From Agrypnia vestita (lineage: Eukaryota > Arthropoda > Insecta > Trichoptera > Phryganeidae), in NCBI GenBank assembly GCA_016648135.1, contig JADDOH010002584.1:124001-188000 (forward strand): a DNA stretch of 64,000 nucleotides, given 5' to 3'. The translations under genes were made by a program, and so were the position numbers. The notes beneath the pieces were generated by a model. That model was not told the origin of the DNA and did no database searches. It was given only the letters and a program-made list of their open reading frames with translations. Numbering within the stretch: the stretch's first letter is position 1; every line of letters begins with the position of its first letter. Positions 10,701 through 21,489 of this stretch are shown one piece after another.

Positions 10701-11340
10701 AACGTAAAACCTAGTAATTCAAAATATGTACTATTGTAAGCCATAAAAATTATCAAGCGTAAACCTACAACGTATGAGCAATAATTTTTATAGCCTACGA
10801 AATGTCTTCGAATTTCTATATATCCAATGTGTACATATATTTAAATACATCTGGTTGGCGATGTCTAAACATTGACAGGAAAAATTCAAGTAATTTATAT
10901 TTCGTAATAAACCTGTTTCAACGTCGTTCGGAGAAATAGTTGGAAGATTAATGAATCGGAATTAGATCGACGATCTTATCCGATTCGATCGAGACAAAGG
11001 ACATTCTAGACATTCCCAAAGCGCTAAGTAACTGCCAAAATAAAATATGTCCAAAGGCCTAGGAATCCTGTCAAAATAACTCGCCACATTCCGAGACGCC
11101 TAGCGAGAGAAATGTTCTTGTGTTTATTTTCTGTTTGGAAAATGACGCACTGAGGATTCTTCGAGTGTAATATATACCTACAATGATGCGGATAAAAATG
11201 GCATGACATGAATACGAATGATTAGTATATTTCGTAAATGTGTGAAGCTATCAAACAAAAGTTATTACAATATGTTATATATGAAGTAATAATTTTATCT
11301 CTAAAAATATAAATGTCCTTGGTGACATTCCTTTAGTAGA
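10700..11340. other. No recognised feature
   Basis: AT-rich, unstructured; no repeat partner found in the window. Confidence 0.3.
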
Positions 11341-11569
11341 TTACGAAAGAAAGTGTTGCCATCTCTGAACATACAACCACGTGTCTTGGCCGCAAATGAA
11401 AGTACTGGAAATTACTTTGCGATTTATTGATTAACGATTAATTAATTATTCAACGTACAAAGTTTTTACACAAACTAAACTTAACGCTATTAGAATATTC
11501 AATTCTCGCACACAAAAGTCGCTCAGGTTTATTTCGCCACTTAGGTACCTCGCTAGATTATTTCGCTTT

Positions 11570-11720
11570 ATTTATCATTTCGATTCTCTCATGTCTGGCC
11601 ACCCTGGGCGTCGCCTCGCGGTCGACTTCGCACCGAACGAACTGTCAAAACGCGAAAACTGCGCGGCGGCCTAGATCCGCGCTATCTATATCCAAATTCT
11701 GGTATTTTTTTGAACTGTCT
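11570..11720. other. GC-rich island, candidate regulatory element
   Basis: CpG-dense sequence (GCGTCGCCTCGCGGTCGAC, GAAAACTGCGCGGCGGCC) in AT-rich surroundings, with no open frame of note and no second copy. Candidate conserved non-coding element. Confidence 0.2.
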
Positions 11721-12204
11721 AGATTACTGTAGTTTTTAGGAGAAGGTTCTCGTCGTTTCTCGGTTGTTCTAGGCGTTTACCGAACGTTGTAGATCTAGAT
11801 TACTACAGGCCGTTCTCGATCCTTCGATAATGTTGTGTATTAGAAGGGATTCTGTAAGTAATCTCTTTTTCCATTTTATTACAATACTATTTTGCTCTTT
11901 ACTATCGAGCGATAGTAAAAAAGTATGAAAGACAAGTGGAGGGGGAACCGTGATATATATGCTATTAGTTAATATATCCATTCGCGCCATGAATTAATAT
12001 TTAAACAATATCGTTTACACAACGAATTAATAAATACTTAACACGTAATATTATGATCAATATTCCGCAAAATCTTATATAGCTGCCCGCAGTCCAGCAA
12101 TAAGCTTTCTGCTAAAGCTTAAATTTGTATAAGAAATCGTATAATATTACCACAGTATACTAAGAACAGTAATAGGTCTTCATACAAACTGGCCGCTACC
12201 CATT

Positions 12205-12300
12205 AGAATGTGTGCGTGCGTGCTCGGCGCCGTGTACGCACGCACTGTGACGCACACATTGACATAGAATATGGGGGCACAAGGCGGCGGCAGTAAGGGC
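12205..12300. other. CpG-rich inverted-repeat block
   Basis: GTGCGTGCGTGC and GTACGCACGCAC face each other around TCGGCGCC, giving a cruciform-capable segment, followed by AAGGCGGCGGCAGTAAGG. The following frame to 12586 runs into R4 repeat sequence at its end, so it is not taken as a gene. Confidence 0.35.
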
Positions 12301-12544
12301 CGTGCCTTCGGTGCCATTCGCGCTCGCAGCCGCCGCTTTAGAAAAAAATGCGCTTCCTGAAAAAAATGCCTTTTTTTATGTTTGTGGTGCTTTACTAAAA
12401 AGGTGTATTGATTATCACAAAGACTGTGAGTTTTTAAAAGTCTACCTTGATGTTAATCAGCGTTCTTGCAATTTAAGTGCAGAAACTAGGTATACTAATT
12501 ACAGAAATTTTCGGGTTTCGTGTCTACCTTATGCGTCGGAATCT

Positions 12545-12585
12545 CAGACGCTACGAGTTAAAAGAAAGGGAGTAAAAATAAAGTG
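12545..12585 (+). repeat. Repeat R4 terminal fragment
   Basis: CAGACGCTACGAGTTAAAAG followed by AAAGGGAGTA matches the ends at 6099-6125 (inverted) and 22600-22625. Confidence 0.6.
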
Positions 12586-12859
12586 ACAACCCTAGCGTCA
12601 ACGCAAGAGTAGGCTAATAACTCGCCGACAGGCCGGAGATAAACTACTGTTCTGGGTATACTGTGATATTACCGAGAACTTCAAACTGAAATGCGTAAAT
12701 GAAACAAATAATGAATACATAAACAGTATGTCCAAGTGCACTCACAACGTTTAAATTATTACGCAGTTAACAACGAAACACGAAACAAAAGTATAAACGG
12801 ATTCAATGAGAGTTGAAGCCTTACAGAATTAGCCATTCAATCAGGCAACAATAGTTCGG

Positions 12860-13080
12860 ATTGTTTTCGCACGTAAATGTTTATTCTGTGTAAGGGCAAC
12901 ACAGTGCAGGCTGTACCCAGTGGACAAGTGCGCCGCTGGGGGTTGCAGCGTATTTCGATACGTAACAAAGAAGCCTTTGAAAGGGTGCATTATGTGTGAG
13001 GGAGGCGTCATGTGCGAGTCTACTTAACGGGGTGGGTTTCACAAGGTGCATCAAGGTTGAAATTGATGGCGTCATGTCAT
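12860..13080. other. GC-richer island, candidate regulatory element
   Basis: Single-copy block with GGGGGTTGCAGCGTATTTCG and repeated AAGGTGCAT/AGGGTGCAT motifs. No coding motif. Confidence 0.2.
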
Positions 13081-13139
13081 ATAATGTATGCAGAAGATAA
13101 CAAAATGTAGTAATAGAATTTTTACATTAGAAGTCTACC

Positions 13140-13290
13140 CTCACTACAATCTAAATCAGTCGCGATATTATCCTGTTTCAGGGTCCCGATTTCTAGTATT
13201 CTAGTACAATCTTTCACTGCATTATGAGATGCAAGATCTGCACATTTCTCTAGATGTCACATGCACAAAAAACAGTATCATTATCCCTTG
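13140..13290 (-). pseudogene. LINE-D RT tail relic, copy 1
   Basis: It aligns with 57290-57375: both hold TTTCxxGGxCCCGA, then CAATCTTTCxCTGCATTA and GAGATGCAA, and TTTCTCTxGATGTC. On the minus strand it is a decayed form of the segment described for 57.4 kb. Confidence 0.45.
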
Positions 13291-13434
13291 TACAAACTCC
13301 AGTCAGAATATTTTAAAAAATAAGTAAAAAGAAGAACATATGTACATTTCTCTACTGCCACTAAAACCAATCACACAAGCGTGTTTTTTGTGTGTTTTTT
13401 AATTGAATCATAAACATATATGTATGTAAAAAAT

Positions 13435-13515
13435 CAAACATAATAATTTCGTTGTCTATCCGTTTGTCCGTTCGTCTGTCTGTTTGCCTCCGTAACTGCG
13501 TTCGAATTCACAGCT
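13435..13515 (+). repeat. Repeat R5 part with degenerate GTCTGTCCGT-like tract
   Basis: GTCTATCCGTTTGTCCGTTC matches the reverse complement of 22790-22825 (CGGACAGACAGATAGACAAC). Confidence 0.4.
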
Positions 13516-13784
13516 AAAAAACGAAATTAAACGGCCGGAGATGGGGATTGAACCTCGGGACAGCAAACCCGAAGGCGGCAATTAGCCGGCAGCCTGCGTT
13601 GCCCGTCAGAAATACAGTAGGTACATACAGGATTTAGCAAACCGTTTTATGTTCCGCCCAGTATAATCGCCAGGGTTTGATATAGTACCATTAACTGCCG
13701 ATAGGGAAATATAAAAAAAAAATGTTCACATATTTCGATAAACGTCGTTATTACTATTTCACGGGTGTCGGTTATAAATAAGTA

Positions 13785-13860
13785 AATACTTATTCTTTAG
13801 GAACCGGCATGTAAAAGTACCGTCATTTTTTACGGGTTACAGCTATAATAAATAAAATAC
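13785..13860 (+). repeat. Repeat R5, second block
   Basis: TTTAGGAACCGGCATGTAAA, then TTTACGGGTTACAGCTA, matches the reverse complement of 22725-22770. The two R5 blocks lie about 270 bases apart here but adjacent at 22.7 kb, so this copy carries an insertion or the other a deletion. Confidence 0.5.
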
Positions 13861-13959
13861 TCACGTACGGTCGTCCCGAAACCGGATGGTGTCAAAAGTG
13901 ACAAAGATGATAGGACACCGGTGATTTAATACATTGTTCAACACTTAAAAAATAAGCAT

Positions 13960-14330
13960 TTATTCTAAAAAAAAACACCAGATGTTCTTTTGATCTGCAC
14001 GATACCAGGACGTATACCTCTGCGTGTATCCTGGAGCCCGTGCCATATGTCGCGCTGATACCATCAATCCTTCAATCGTCCTGTCGCAACCCGTTAGTCT
14101 CGGCCCAATGGTTTTATTGGTAGAATTAAGGATGTTAAATATACTCATCTGTCATTGGTCAAAGCGTGCCCCGTCAGATCAAATGGAATGCCATTGTTCC
14201 GAGTGCGCATCTGACAAATTGTTGAACTGAATATCCGGTTTGCTGACAGTTGACAGTCAAACGGAATAGGTGACTAACTGAATATTCGAGAGCTTCAGCA
14301 CCTTCATTGTCTCGATTGCAGTGCTCCAAT
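13960..14330. other. GC-richer island, candidate regulatory element
   Basis: Balanced-composition sequence with TTGACAGTTGACAGTCAA near 14250 and short open frames on both strands, none with a recognisable domain. No second copy seen. Confidence 0.2.
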
Positions 14331-14339
14331 ACCCTTAAT

Positions 14340-15175
14340 ATCGACTCGTTTTACTAGCTATTCCATTGGATATAGCATATTTATTGTTACTTTTGCACGG
14401 GATAATTTGGTACAGTATACAATTTGGTATACAGATAGTTTATAGGTTTTTTCATAACATTATGAAATACCAAAGTAAGGTAGATTGATACAGTGTGCGT
14501 AAAACAATTCTAAAGAAGAGATTTTTCATATTTAGAATTGAAGTAAAATTAATTTAACAGCATTAAAGGGTTACACCACCTTGACTTACTCAAAAATCTT
14601 TGTTTTTACTTTATCTTCCAGCTTGAAGCTTTAAGAATAATTTGATTAATCACTCATTTAAAAATTCAAAAACAATGGCTTATTTATAGGAACTTGAAAC
14701 GAGCGTGGTAAGCGAATTTTTAAACGATCTTTTCAAAAAAAAAAATCTTTCAAATCCTACAGCGCAGATATTTTTTTAAATAAAATATTTTTTTCAAAAT
14801 TTTAACAAAATTTGAATTCCTCTGATTTGCAACCAAAAAAAACTTTATTTAAGAAATGTTGCAAAAAAGACGTAACATATTAACCACTGTAAGCCGTAAA
14901 CTATGATAATAAAACTAATTATAATACGGTTTTTGAATTTGTGTATGTGAAATAGTTGAAATTTTTTTTGAATGTATTTTAGATAACTCAAGATGGTGTT
15001 TTCACGTGTGTTACACATTTTAATAAATACGGTAATATCGATACACCTCGCACCGCCAGCCGTTGAATAGCGATTGACCTATTGAAATCAGTTTCTCTTT
15101 GGAAACGATTCACCCGCCAGACCACGCCGCCGTTCTCCAATTGATTTCTTTGCACATTTTATTTCATGGATCAGT
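14340..15175. other. AT-rich stretch, nothing recognised
   Basis: Long A and T runs; no coding, RNA or repeat partner supported. Confidence 0.35.
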
Positions 15176-15182
15176 TAGTGTG

Positions 15183-15226
15183 CGTCTATCCTAACGAAGA
15201 TACAGTGTTATCAAGGTCTACGTTTA
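15183..15226 (+). repeat. PLE subfamily 1 hammerhead relic
   Basis: GCGTCTATCCTAACGAAGAT, then ACAGTGTTATCAAGGTCTACG, aligns base for base with the intact motif at 21297-21335, but the core reads CTAACGA and GAAAC has become AAGG. Dead copy. Confidence 0.5.
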
Positions 15227-15281
15227 ATAATTCAAAATGGTTTAAATTTGTTATTTAAAAAAAAATATACCCAATAACAAA

Positions 15282-15840
15282 GTTAACTAACAAACTAAAG
15301 GGTAGGCAGAGAGTTTTTTTTATTTTGGCACACCACTTTTCTTCGGCTACATTTATATATCTCATGCATGCTCTACGGTTGTTGAGGCTTTTAAGAGGGC
15401 CATCCTCTAATGTTTGTAGAATCTGATCGTACCTAATCTTTCGCGGACGCCCTCTATTTCTGCTACCTTCGACACTCGCCTCAGATATTTTCTTAATCAT
15501 CCTTTTCTCGCTCGAACGTTCCACATGATCAAACCTTTACAGCGATCCTTTCTTTATTCTATATTTCACACTGCAGCCAACATTACATTTACTTCTAATT
15601 TGTTCATTCCTCACTTTATCGATCAAAGATTTTTCACACAAGCGCCTCAGTGAATGCACTGCCACCATATTCCGTCTATTTTCATTCCTGCTTTGCTAAT
15701 TCCATGCTTCACTTCCACACGTCAGAGATGGCACTAGAACGCCATTATGTGCCGCTAGTTTGGTTTCCTTTGACAGATTCTTACTGACCATAATTGAATT
15801 CAGAGCGCCATTTACTTTCTTTCCCACAGTTTTTATATTT
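15282..15840 (-). pseudogene. LINE-A 3' end, longer copy
   Basis: On the minus strand, read across a few breaks, this copy gives KVNGALNSIMVSKNLSKETK, then LAAHNGVLVPSLTCGSEAW, SLRRLCEKSLIDKVRNEQIR, then EKRMIKKISEASVEGSRNRG and RPRKIRYDQI, SLNNRRACMRYINVAEEK. It is the most upstream-reaching LINE-A copy here. It shows the segment after the RT catalytic core (the VLVPxLxxGSEAW box follows the thumb in these LINEs). The RWFGHVER box reads RFDHVER. The 3' end is CTAACTTTGTTATTG-like on the plus strand, the remains of the TTAG tail. Confidence 0.7.
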
Positions 15841-15844
15841 GTTT

Positions 15845-16660
15845 TCATATTTTTTATTAATTAGCATAATCATCTCTAAAGAAACGTACACTAGACGACG
15901 GTAACGGTATCCGTCCACTCTATATATTTAATTAACCAGGACTCAAACCGCTACATTTATTTTTACAAATATTGGTAAAGTGCCATTGGTAAGCCAAAAG
16001 GCAAGACCACAGAACCAAGTATGTACCAATATTCTTTGAAAATATAACTGTATGTACAAAACCTTGTATAAATATAATATTTAAAGTATTGAGAAATCAT
16101 TAAAAATATTCATACCATAAAAAATATTCAATTCAAGACACTACGAGCCGACTCACACCAAGAAAATCGTATATATTATTTTCAGCTGCAGGGCTACAAC
16201 CCTACAACCCTCTTCTAAGTAGAAATGTGACGATTTGATAATCCCTTGAATTATATAATTATTAATGGGCTGCGCTAGAAGCGAACATAAATTAAACCTA
16301 CCAAAAGGTCTCGGTAAGGTACATGTATAATCTTAAATATTTATGATGTTTAATTAATTTTCTCAACATGAAATAATATGCTTAATTTGAAATCTTTCAT
16401 TTATGTATTTTAAGAATTCCTTGAAATATATACGAGTACCCAAATGTTTGCGTTGCGTTTCTCTGATTGCAAAGTTTTTGAATATCTCCTTTGATATACA
16501 AAAGCTGGAATGATTCCTTCTAGCGCAGGGCAAAACTAATGAAGGCTTCAATATATACACATTCAACGGTTGGAAGGCTTCAAAGTGTGCGCTTATTTCA
16601 ATGAAGTGCGCTACTTGTAGTACTACAAAATTATGCATGTAGTTAAAAATTATCGTGTCC
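15845..16660. other. No recognised feature
   Basis: AT-rich with short blocked frames on both strands; no repeat partner found. Confidence 0.3.
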
Positions 16661-16664
16661 TAAT

Positions 16665-16725
16665 GTCCATAGGGCTAACGACCTATCGTACGGCTGGCTT
16701 AAGTGATCACTTTATACTATATTAT
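16665..16725 (+). mobile_element. MITE-G terminal fragment
   Basis: CGACCTATCGTACGGCTGGC then TTAAGTGATCACTTTA matches the reverse complement of the right arm at 48287-48345. Confidence 0.65.
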
Positions 16726-16767
16726 ATTATAGACTACCACATCTAAGAAATTTATGGATGATGTATA

Positions 16768-17295
16768 CAACATGACGCGTAATTAACGCAAAACCTGAAA
16801 GTACTTTGTTAAGAATCTGCTACTGGTATAAAATGTTCAAGCAACCATGACCTAATTAATATCAAAAGTTATGGAGATATGCAATATCAAAGTTTGCATT
16901 TTTTTTCACTATTTCTAACTTATTTTTTGCAAAAATTTGAACTATCATTACAGTAACTTATATTGATTATGAAAAATTCATTTGCTTCAATACAACTTGA
17001 ATAAAATGGTAAAAACCTTGTAAAAAAAAAAACTTTTTTCAATTTTTGTAATGTTTATATCATTTTATTTAAGTTGTATTGAAGCAAATGAATTTTTCAT
17101 AATCGATATAAGTTACTGTAATGATACTTCAACTTTTTGCAAAAAATAAGTCAGAAATATTGAAAAAAAATGCAAACTTTGATATTGCATATCTCCATAA
17201 CTATTGATATTGGTAACGGTTGTTTGAACATTTTAGACCAGTAGCCGATTCTTAACAAAGTACTTTCGAGTTTGCGTTAATTACGTGACATGTTG
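16768..17295. mobile_element. Foldback element F1, copy 1
   Basis: Two arms of about 240 bases (16768-17008 and 17052-17295) are inverted copies of each other at roughly 90 percent by eye, joined by an about 40-base A/T spacer. Landmarks are CAACATGACGCGTAATTAAC at one end and its complement at the other, plus ATGGAGATATGCAATATCAA and GCAAATGAATTTTTCATAAT internally. A diverged copy lies at 20340-20825. No coding capacity. It abuts MITE-G fragments on both sides. Confidence 0.75.
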
Positions 17296-17299
17296 TGCA

Positions 17300-17480
17300 T
17301 ATGTATAATTTGCACAGCTTGTTTCATATGCGAGTTGTATTTTTACTACCGCCACCTGTGGTTGAAATTTGTTATTCTCATAAATCAGCACAGATGTCGC
17401 CGTTGATAATGAGATATCTATATTTTTTAATTGGACTGATTGATTTAAAGGAACATTCTTTTTATATGTACATAACATTC
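17300..17480 (+). mobile_element. Possible MITE-G interior fragment
   Basis: Shares TAATGAxATATCTATATTTT and nearby CACAGATGT motifs with MITE-G interiors at 28500-28550 and (inverted) 7300-7360. Diverged. Confidence 0.35.
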
Positions 17481-17489
17481 TTCCGAATT

Positions 17490-18650
17490 ATTAATATTAC
17501 ACTAGAACACGCCTCGAAATTATATAAATTTTTTTCTTCTAAATAATGATCGATAAATTTGAGGTACGTCATTTCCACCGCAAAGTAAAGTAAATTTATT
17601 TATAGTGAAATTTTGCTTAGTCGCACTCTAGGACCCAGAGGGAAGTATAATCACCCTGCCCAATCCTGACAAGAACCGTATTAAACATATATCACTCTTT
17701 TAGGGCCTTCAAAATGTAGGGCAAACTTAACAGGTAGGATAATTTCTACAATTTATTTTACGTACCGCTCCAAAACCCTCGGAGAAACTAATTAACGTAG
17801 ACTAACTAACAAATGGCCACCTCAGAGTTTGCTGTTTGGTACAAACCGCTTTAGTAAAATATTGGACTGCGAGCGAGGGGCCGAGACGTTAATCTAATAT
17901 GTCTATTAGGACAATCTGGAGTAAACTCTGACGAGACCCTTGATGCGGACTTAATGGGTTAAATTGATATTTATTGTATAGGGCACGTCGGGAGGGCAAG
18001 CGAAGTAAACAGTGCCTACATAGGGAAGGTACGTTTACCGGAAAACACTAAATTAGAGTCAGTGGCTGGTTTGATGTATGGTGTGTGCTTTGCCTAGTTT
18101 AGTGTTATTAATAGCACAGTACGCTAGACGTAACATAGTGTCATGGCGAAACGCGGTGAAGTCAAAACCCATGTTACTGTGGGTGACATTTAACCAGTTC
18201 TCTGTGACAACAAAGCATTTATGTGTATGGGTGAAGATTGAACAAATAAGAGATTTTTTCTTCTCCTTCGCAGTCGTGATCTCCATGATAATGACTGCAG
18301 CCAAAGCTTCACTACGCTTTTTGATCCAATCTGCAGCATTTACCAAGTGAATAATTGTTTTCAGACTTCAACAGACCAGATGGGATCTTTCAACATTCCC
18401 CTGTATCATCAGCTTCTTGATTGAAAATGAATGATTTTTAAAAATTGATTTGTTTGACCATTTAACATAATACTATAAATACACGATAAGAAAAGAATAC
18501 AAAAGTTAGTTATATGTCTTCCACAATTACAGATATGACAATGATAATTTTACAGACATATTTAATAGAATTTTTTAATTTAACATAGATAAAACCCAGT
18601 GATATTGAAATAAAAGTTAAAGTAAACATTAAACAGTAAGTTAGTAATGC
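17490..18650. other. No recognised gene; mixed sequence
   Basis: GC rises between 17860 and 18320. Long open frames overlap on both strands at 18059-18350 (minus: MVNAADWIKKRSEALAAVII...), with no recognised domain. This may be a regulatory island or an old exon; I cannot decide. Confidence 0.3.
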
Positions 18651-18730
18651 GTATAATGTATATAATGCATATTGTCAGGGAGGGTGACTGCCTCACCGTA
18701 TGAAGATACTCTTTATATTTGTTATTAAAA
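18650..18730 (+). repeat. Dispersed repeat R6, copy 2
   Basis: See 9270-9365. Confidence 0.35.
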
Positions 18731-18799
18731 ATATCTATTGAATTCAAAAGATAATTATAAGTGGATTGTATTTCAGTTGTTGATGGGGTTAGATAACTG

Positions 18800-19180
18800 A
18801 GTGTTATGTAAAATTTTTATTATATTGTGCTTTTCAAAGTATGTGTTATTGCTTTCAATTTTATAATATATATTTTTTGTATTTTTATTTATTTATTATG
18901 CTTTCTTTAAGCTTCCGCTTTTGCTGTATAATATCTTTTTACTTTATATTATATTCTTCTTTTAGTATTTTGCTACTGCTATGTATTTGCTTTTCACTTG
19001 ATAATATTATTTTTTCTTGTTTGTATTTATTGAGAATTCACTATGCTACAATTTCTAGACATTTTGTTTTAAGTACTCATTCATTAATTGAACACTTGTT
19101 TAATATACTTTATATACTATATCTTTACCTTATTTTTTGTAAAAGCCCCGAAAGGCGTTAATATATAAATAAATAATAAA
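18800..19180 (+). repeat. Possible LINE 3' untranslated tail
   Basis: T-rich sequence ends with GCCCCGAAAGGCGTTAATAT, then ATAAATAAATAATAAATAAT. A short GC hairpin (CCGAAAGG) followed by an ATAAATAA tail is usual for LINE 3' ends. No protein remains. Confidence 0.3.
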
Positions 19181-19354
19181 TAATCTGAGCACATAGGTGG
19201 TATGTATGTGGAATGTATTGAGTTATTTGGCTAATAGAACTAAGGCTTAAGGCTAATAGACAGTTCAAAATATATTTCCGGTGCCAACTTCAATGTATGG
19301 AAGTGGCAAATAAGAATGAAGTCAGATTGAACCCAGTGGAAAAGTCGCTTAAAA

Positions 19355-19426
19355 AAAAAAGAAGTGAATTTAAAGCTAGCTGTAGCGTAGTAGATAGAAT
19401 AAAGAAAGGAGCACTGAGATGGTTTA
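19355..19426 (+). pseudogene. LINE-A 3' end, upstream half (interrupted)
   Basis: Encodes a segment ending VDRIKKGALRWF, which continues in frame at 19683 (SHVERMSEERMV) when the inserted 256 bases are removed. This fixes the boundaries of the insertion. Confidence 0.7.
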
Positions 19427-19682
19427 AAACTAAATTAATTAATCAATTAGAAAGACATAAAGAATAATTAAATCCACGAAAAATATTTGGCTGCTACCGG
19501 GATTCGAACCACGGATCTCCTCCTATCCGGGGCAGGCGCGTTATCCAATTACGCTAAAGCGGCCTCATAGATTTCCGTGAATATATCGACCTTATCTGTA
19601 AGTCTCATTTATTAATTGATTATCCATTTTTAGAGCAATCCACTTCTTCTGGTACGGTAGGCACAAATTACTACAAATTGAT
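19427..19682 (-). mobile_element. tRNA-derived SINE S2 inserted in LINE-A
   Basis: The 256-base insertion is flanked by a 12-base target-site duplication, TGAGATGGTTTA, at 19415-19426 and 19683-19694. Its centre (19489-19564, minus) folds like a tRNA. The 3' body after the tRNA part (AAATATTTTTCGTGGATTT... ending TCTAATTGATTAATTAA) is shared with 50217-50293 and 50566-50626, showing a repeat family. About 118 bases precede the tRNA-like part, which is unusual for a SINE, whose head is normally at the 5' end. Confidence 0.65.
19489..19564 (-). tRNA. tRNA-Arg-like pseudogene within SINE S2
   Basis: Acceptor halves GGCCGCT and AGCAGCC pair at 6 of 7 positions. The D arm AGCG/CGCG pairs at 3 of 4 positions around TAATTGGATAA, and the T loop is TTCGAAT after GTGG. 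The anticodon arm CCTGC-CCCGGA-TAGG looks like an Arg(CCG)-type loop that has lost the T33 base. The T stem has two mismatches. I judge it non-functional. Confidence 0.6.
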
Positions 19683-19800
19683 TGAGATGGTTTAGTCATG
19701 TTGAACGTATGAGCGAAGAGAGGATGGTAAAGGAAATGAGGCAAGTGTTTAAGGCTGGACGGAGACTACGAAAGACCTGGAATTATAGATATATGGAGAA
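19683..19800 (+). pseudogene. LINE-A 3' end, downstream half
   Basis: Continues the interrupted frame with SHVERMSEERMVKEMRQVFK, then a decayed GRRLRKTWN block. Confidence 0.7.
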
Positions 19801-20029
19801 CTTTCATTGATGGATATTCTAGTAGACAAAATGCACATGCGTACACAATACAGCACGTGTTTTTTTTCCCTAAAGAAGTATTACTTCTAACGCGCGTACA
19901 TAAGTACACTCACCCAATTTGTTTGTAAGTGAACATTTGACGCAGGTATTAAGATGCTATTACGGATTGCTACAGTCTTGTTTCGATTCTGCTAGTAAGT
20001 GTTTGCGCTTCCGCACGATCTGCTCACTT

Positions 20030-20245
20030 TGTGATATCTAAATGCATTTCCGCAAATACGGGGGCGGCTTCCAGAGTTGGATTTATAAAAAACCTACCCC
20101 ATTACCGAGGGATGACTTTCCAGATGACTGCGATAAATCTCGCGCCTAGGGTACTTCCGAGGGCAGCCCTGCGAAACAAAAAGAGGCAAAAAATATCCGA
20201 GTTTTATATCCGGCCCGTAATGCGTTTAGAATATCCGTTTTGATT
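20030..20245. other. GC-richer island, candidate regulatory element
   Basis: Contains CGCAAATACGGGGGCGGCTT, GAGTTGGATTTATAAAAAAC and ATCCGAGTTTTATATCCGG. Two TTTATA-type homeodomain-like sites lie in otherwise GC-rich sequence. Single copy in the window. Confidence 0.25.
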
Positions 20246-20339
20246 TCTTGGGAAACCTTATTTTATTTTCGTTAAAATAAAATTAAAAACGTTAGCATCT
20301 TATAACAATGATCTTGATATTATACGGGGTTATTTGGAA

Positions 20340-20825
20340 AACATTAATAACCTCGCAGGACTATATCCCTGCCTTGATTATGAGTCAAAAATGTTTAAAC
20401 AGGCATGACCTAATATCAATACGTAATACAATATCTAAGTTTGCATTTTTTTTTTCAATATTTCTGAATTATTTTTTACAAAACGTTGAACTATCATTAT
20501 AGTTACTTATAAAGATTACAAAAAATTAAAAGTAAGTAAAATAAAATACATAATAAAAATCCTGCAGAAATTCTAATTGGAATGTTTTCCAATTCGAAAT
20601 GGAAGGTTATTATTATTTTATTTGACTTTTATTGAAGGAAAAGAATTTTTCATATTCGATATAAGTTAATGTAATAATATTCCAACGTTTTACGAAAAAT
20701 AATTCAGAAATATTTCAAAAAAATTCAAACTTTGATGTCGCATATCTCCTTAACTATGATATTAGACCGATAGATGATGGTTGCTTGAACATTTTCACCT
20801 CATAATTAAAGCAGAAATATATTCA
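20340..20825. mobile_element. Foldback element F1, copy 2 (diverged)
   Basis: Aligns with 16768-17295: AATGTTTAAACAGGCATGAC corresponds to the left arm, AAGAATTTTTCATATTCGAT and GCATATCTCCTTAACTATGA to the right arm. The arms are less alike than in copy 1, so it is older. Confidence 0.6.
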
Positions 20826-20879
20826 TGTTTTCTAAATAATCCTTGTATATAAGGAAAACAAATTGAAAACAATTTTTAA

Positions 20880-21365
20880 TGTTTATAGTGTTAACTTTGT
20901 GGTCGGACATGATTATTAATTTTAATTAACTAAAATCATTGTATAAACCAATTGGAGTAACTTTCGGTTTCAATACCACTGTGTCATCAACAAGTTAATT
21001 TTTAAATAGGGGCGTGGCTACAGTTGCGGTGGGCAGCGGGATATTGAAAAATAGACACTGAAATGGAGAATATATCAAATAATGGATTATTCATACAATT
21101 TAACTGGTTATTAATTATATTGGTTTTTAGTGTTTAGACATTTCTTGATTTCTAATATTTCAAAGTAAAATTTTACGAATAACTCATAATTTGTAATATT
21201 TTCAATTTCTTTGGCTACTTGTCAATCTCCCACACCCCACCACAAATGTAGCCACGCACCCGTTTAATAATTAAATTGTTTATCAAAATAAGCGTCCGTC
21301 CTGACGAAGATACAGTGTATCGAAACTGGTAGACGTACTGCTACGCCATGTGGTTTATACAAGTT
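20880..21365. mobile_element. PLE subfamily 1 inverted-pLTR element
   Basis: The left end reads AACTTTGTGGTCGGACAT, then an AT-rich spacer, then GTATAAACCAATTGGAGTAA. The right end is the inverse (GTGGTTTATACAAGTTAAT). Each arm holds a hammerhead region: decayed on the minus strand at 20955-20990, intact on the plus strand at 21297-21335. The interior (GGGGCGTGGCTACAGTTGCG...) is shared with 38440-38610. There is no protein, so this is a non-autonomous derivative. Confidence 0.6.
21297..21335 (+). ncRNA. Hammerhead ribozyme-like motif, PLE subfamily 1
   Basis: Order: CGTC, core CTGACGA, A, stem II GATAC-AGT-GTATC, GAAA, CTGGTA, GACG. Stem I is CGTC/GACG and stem II is five perfect pairs. The stem III site ACTGGT is one base from the self-complementary ACCGGT seen in sister copies, and the cleavage triplet would be GTA. 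One extra A lies between the core and stem II in nearly all motifs here. Minimal hammerheads of this kind are known in Penelope-like elements; activity here is inferred. Confidence 0.65.
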
Positions 21366-21489
21366 AATAAAAATTAATAAATTGGAAACTCATAATTTTG
21401 AGATACTCGTCGGATTTTTCGTAATTTGTAAATGTATGTACATTAGTAAATAGATCTCTTTGGATATATATAATAATAAGTAATAATAA

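Noticed and set aside
12302..12586. 94-codon plus-strand frame as a gene
   Set aside because: The last 40 bases are the end of repeat R4 and the start is low-complexity; no domain.
18059..18350. Conserved gene in the overlapping plus and minus frames
   Set aside because: Both frames are open over the same bases without a recognisable domain, as happens by chance in balanced-composition DNA.
19489..19564. Functional tRNA-Arg
   Set aside because: Anticodon loop lacks one base and the T stem has mismatches; it lies inside a repeat with a target duplication.
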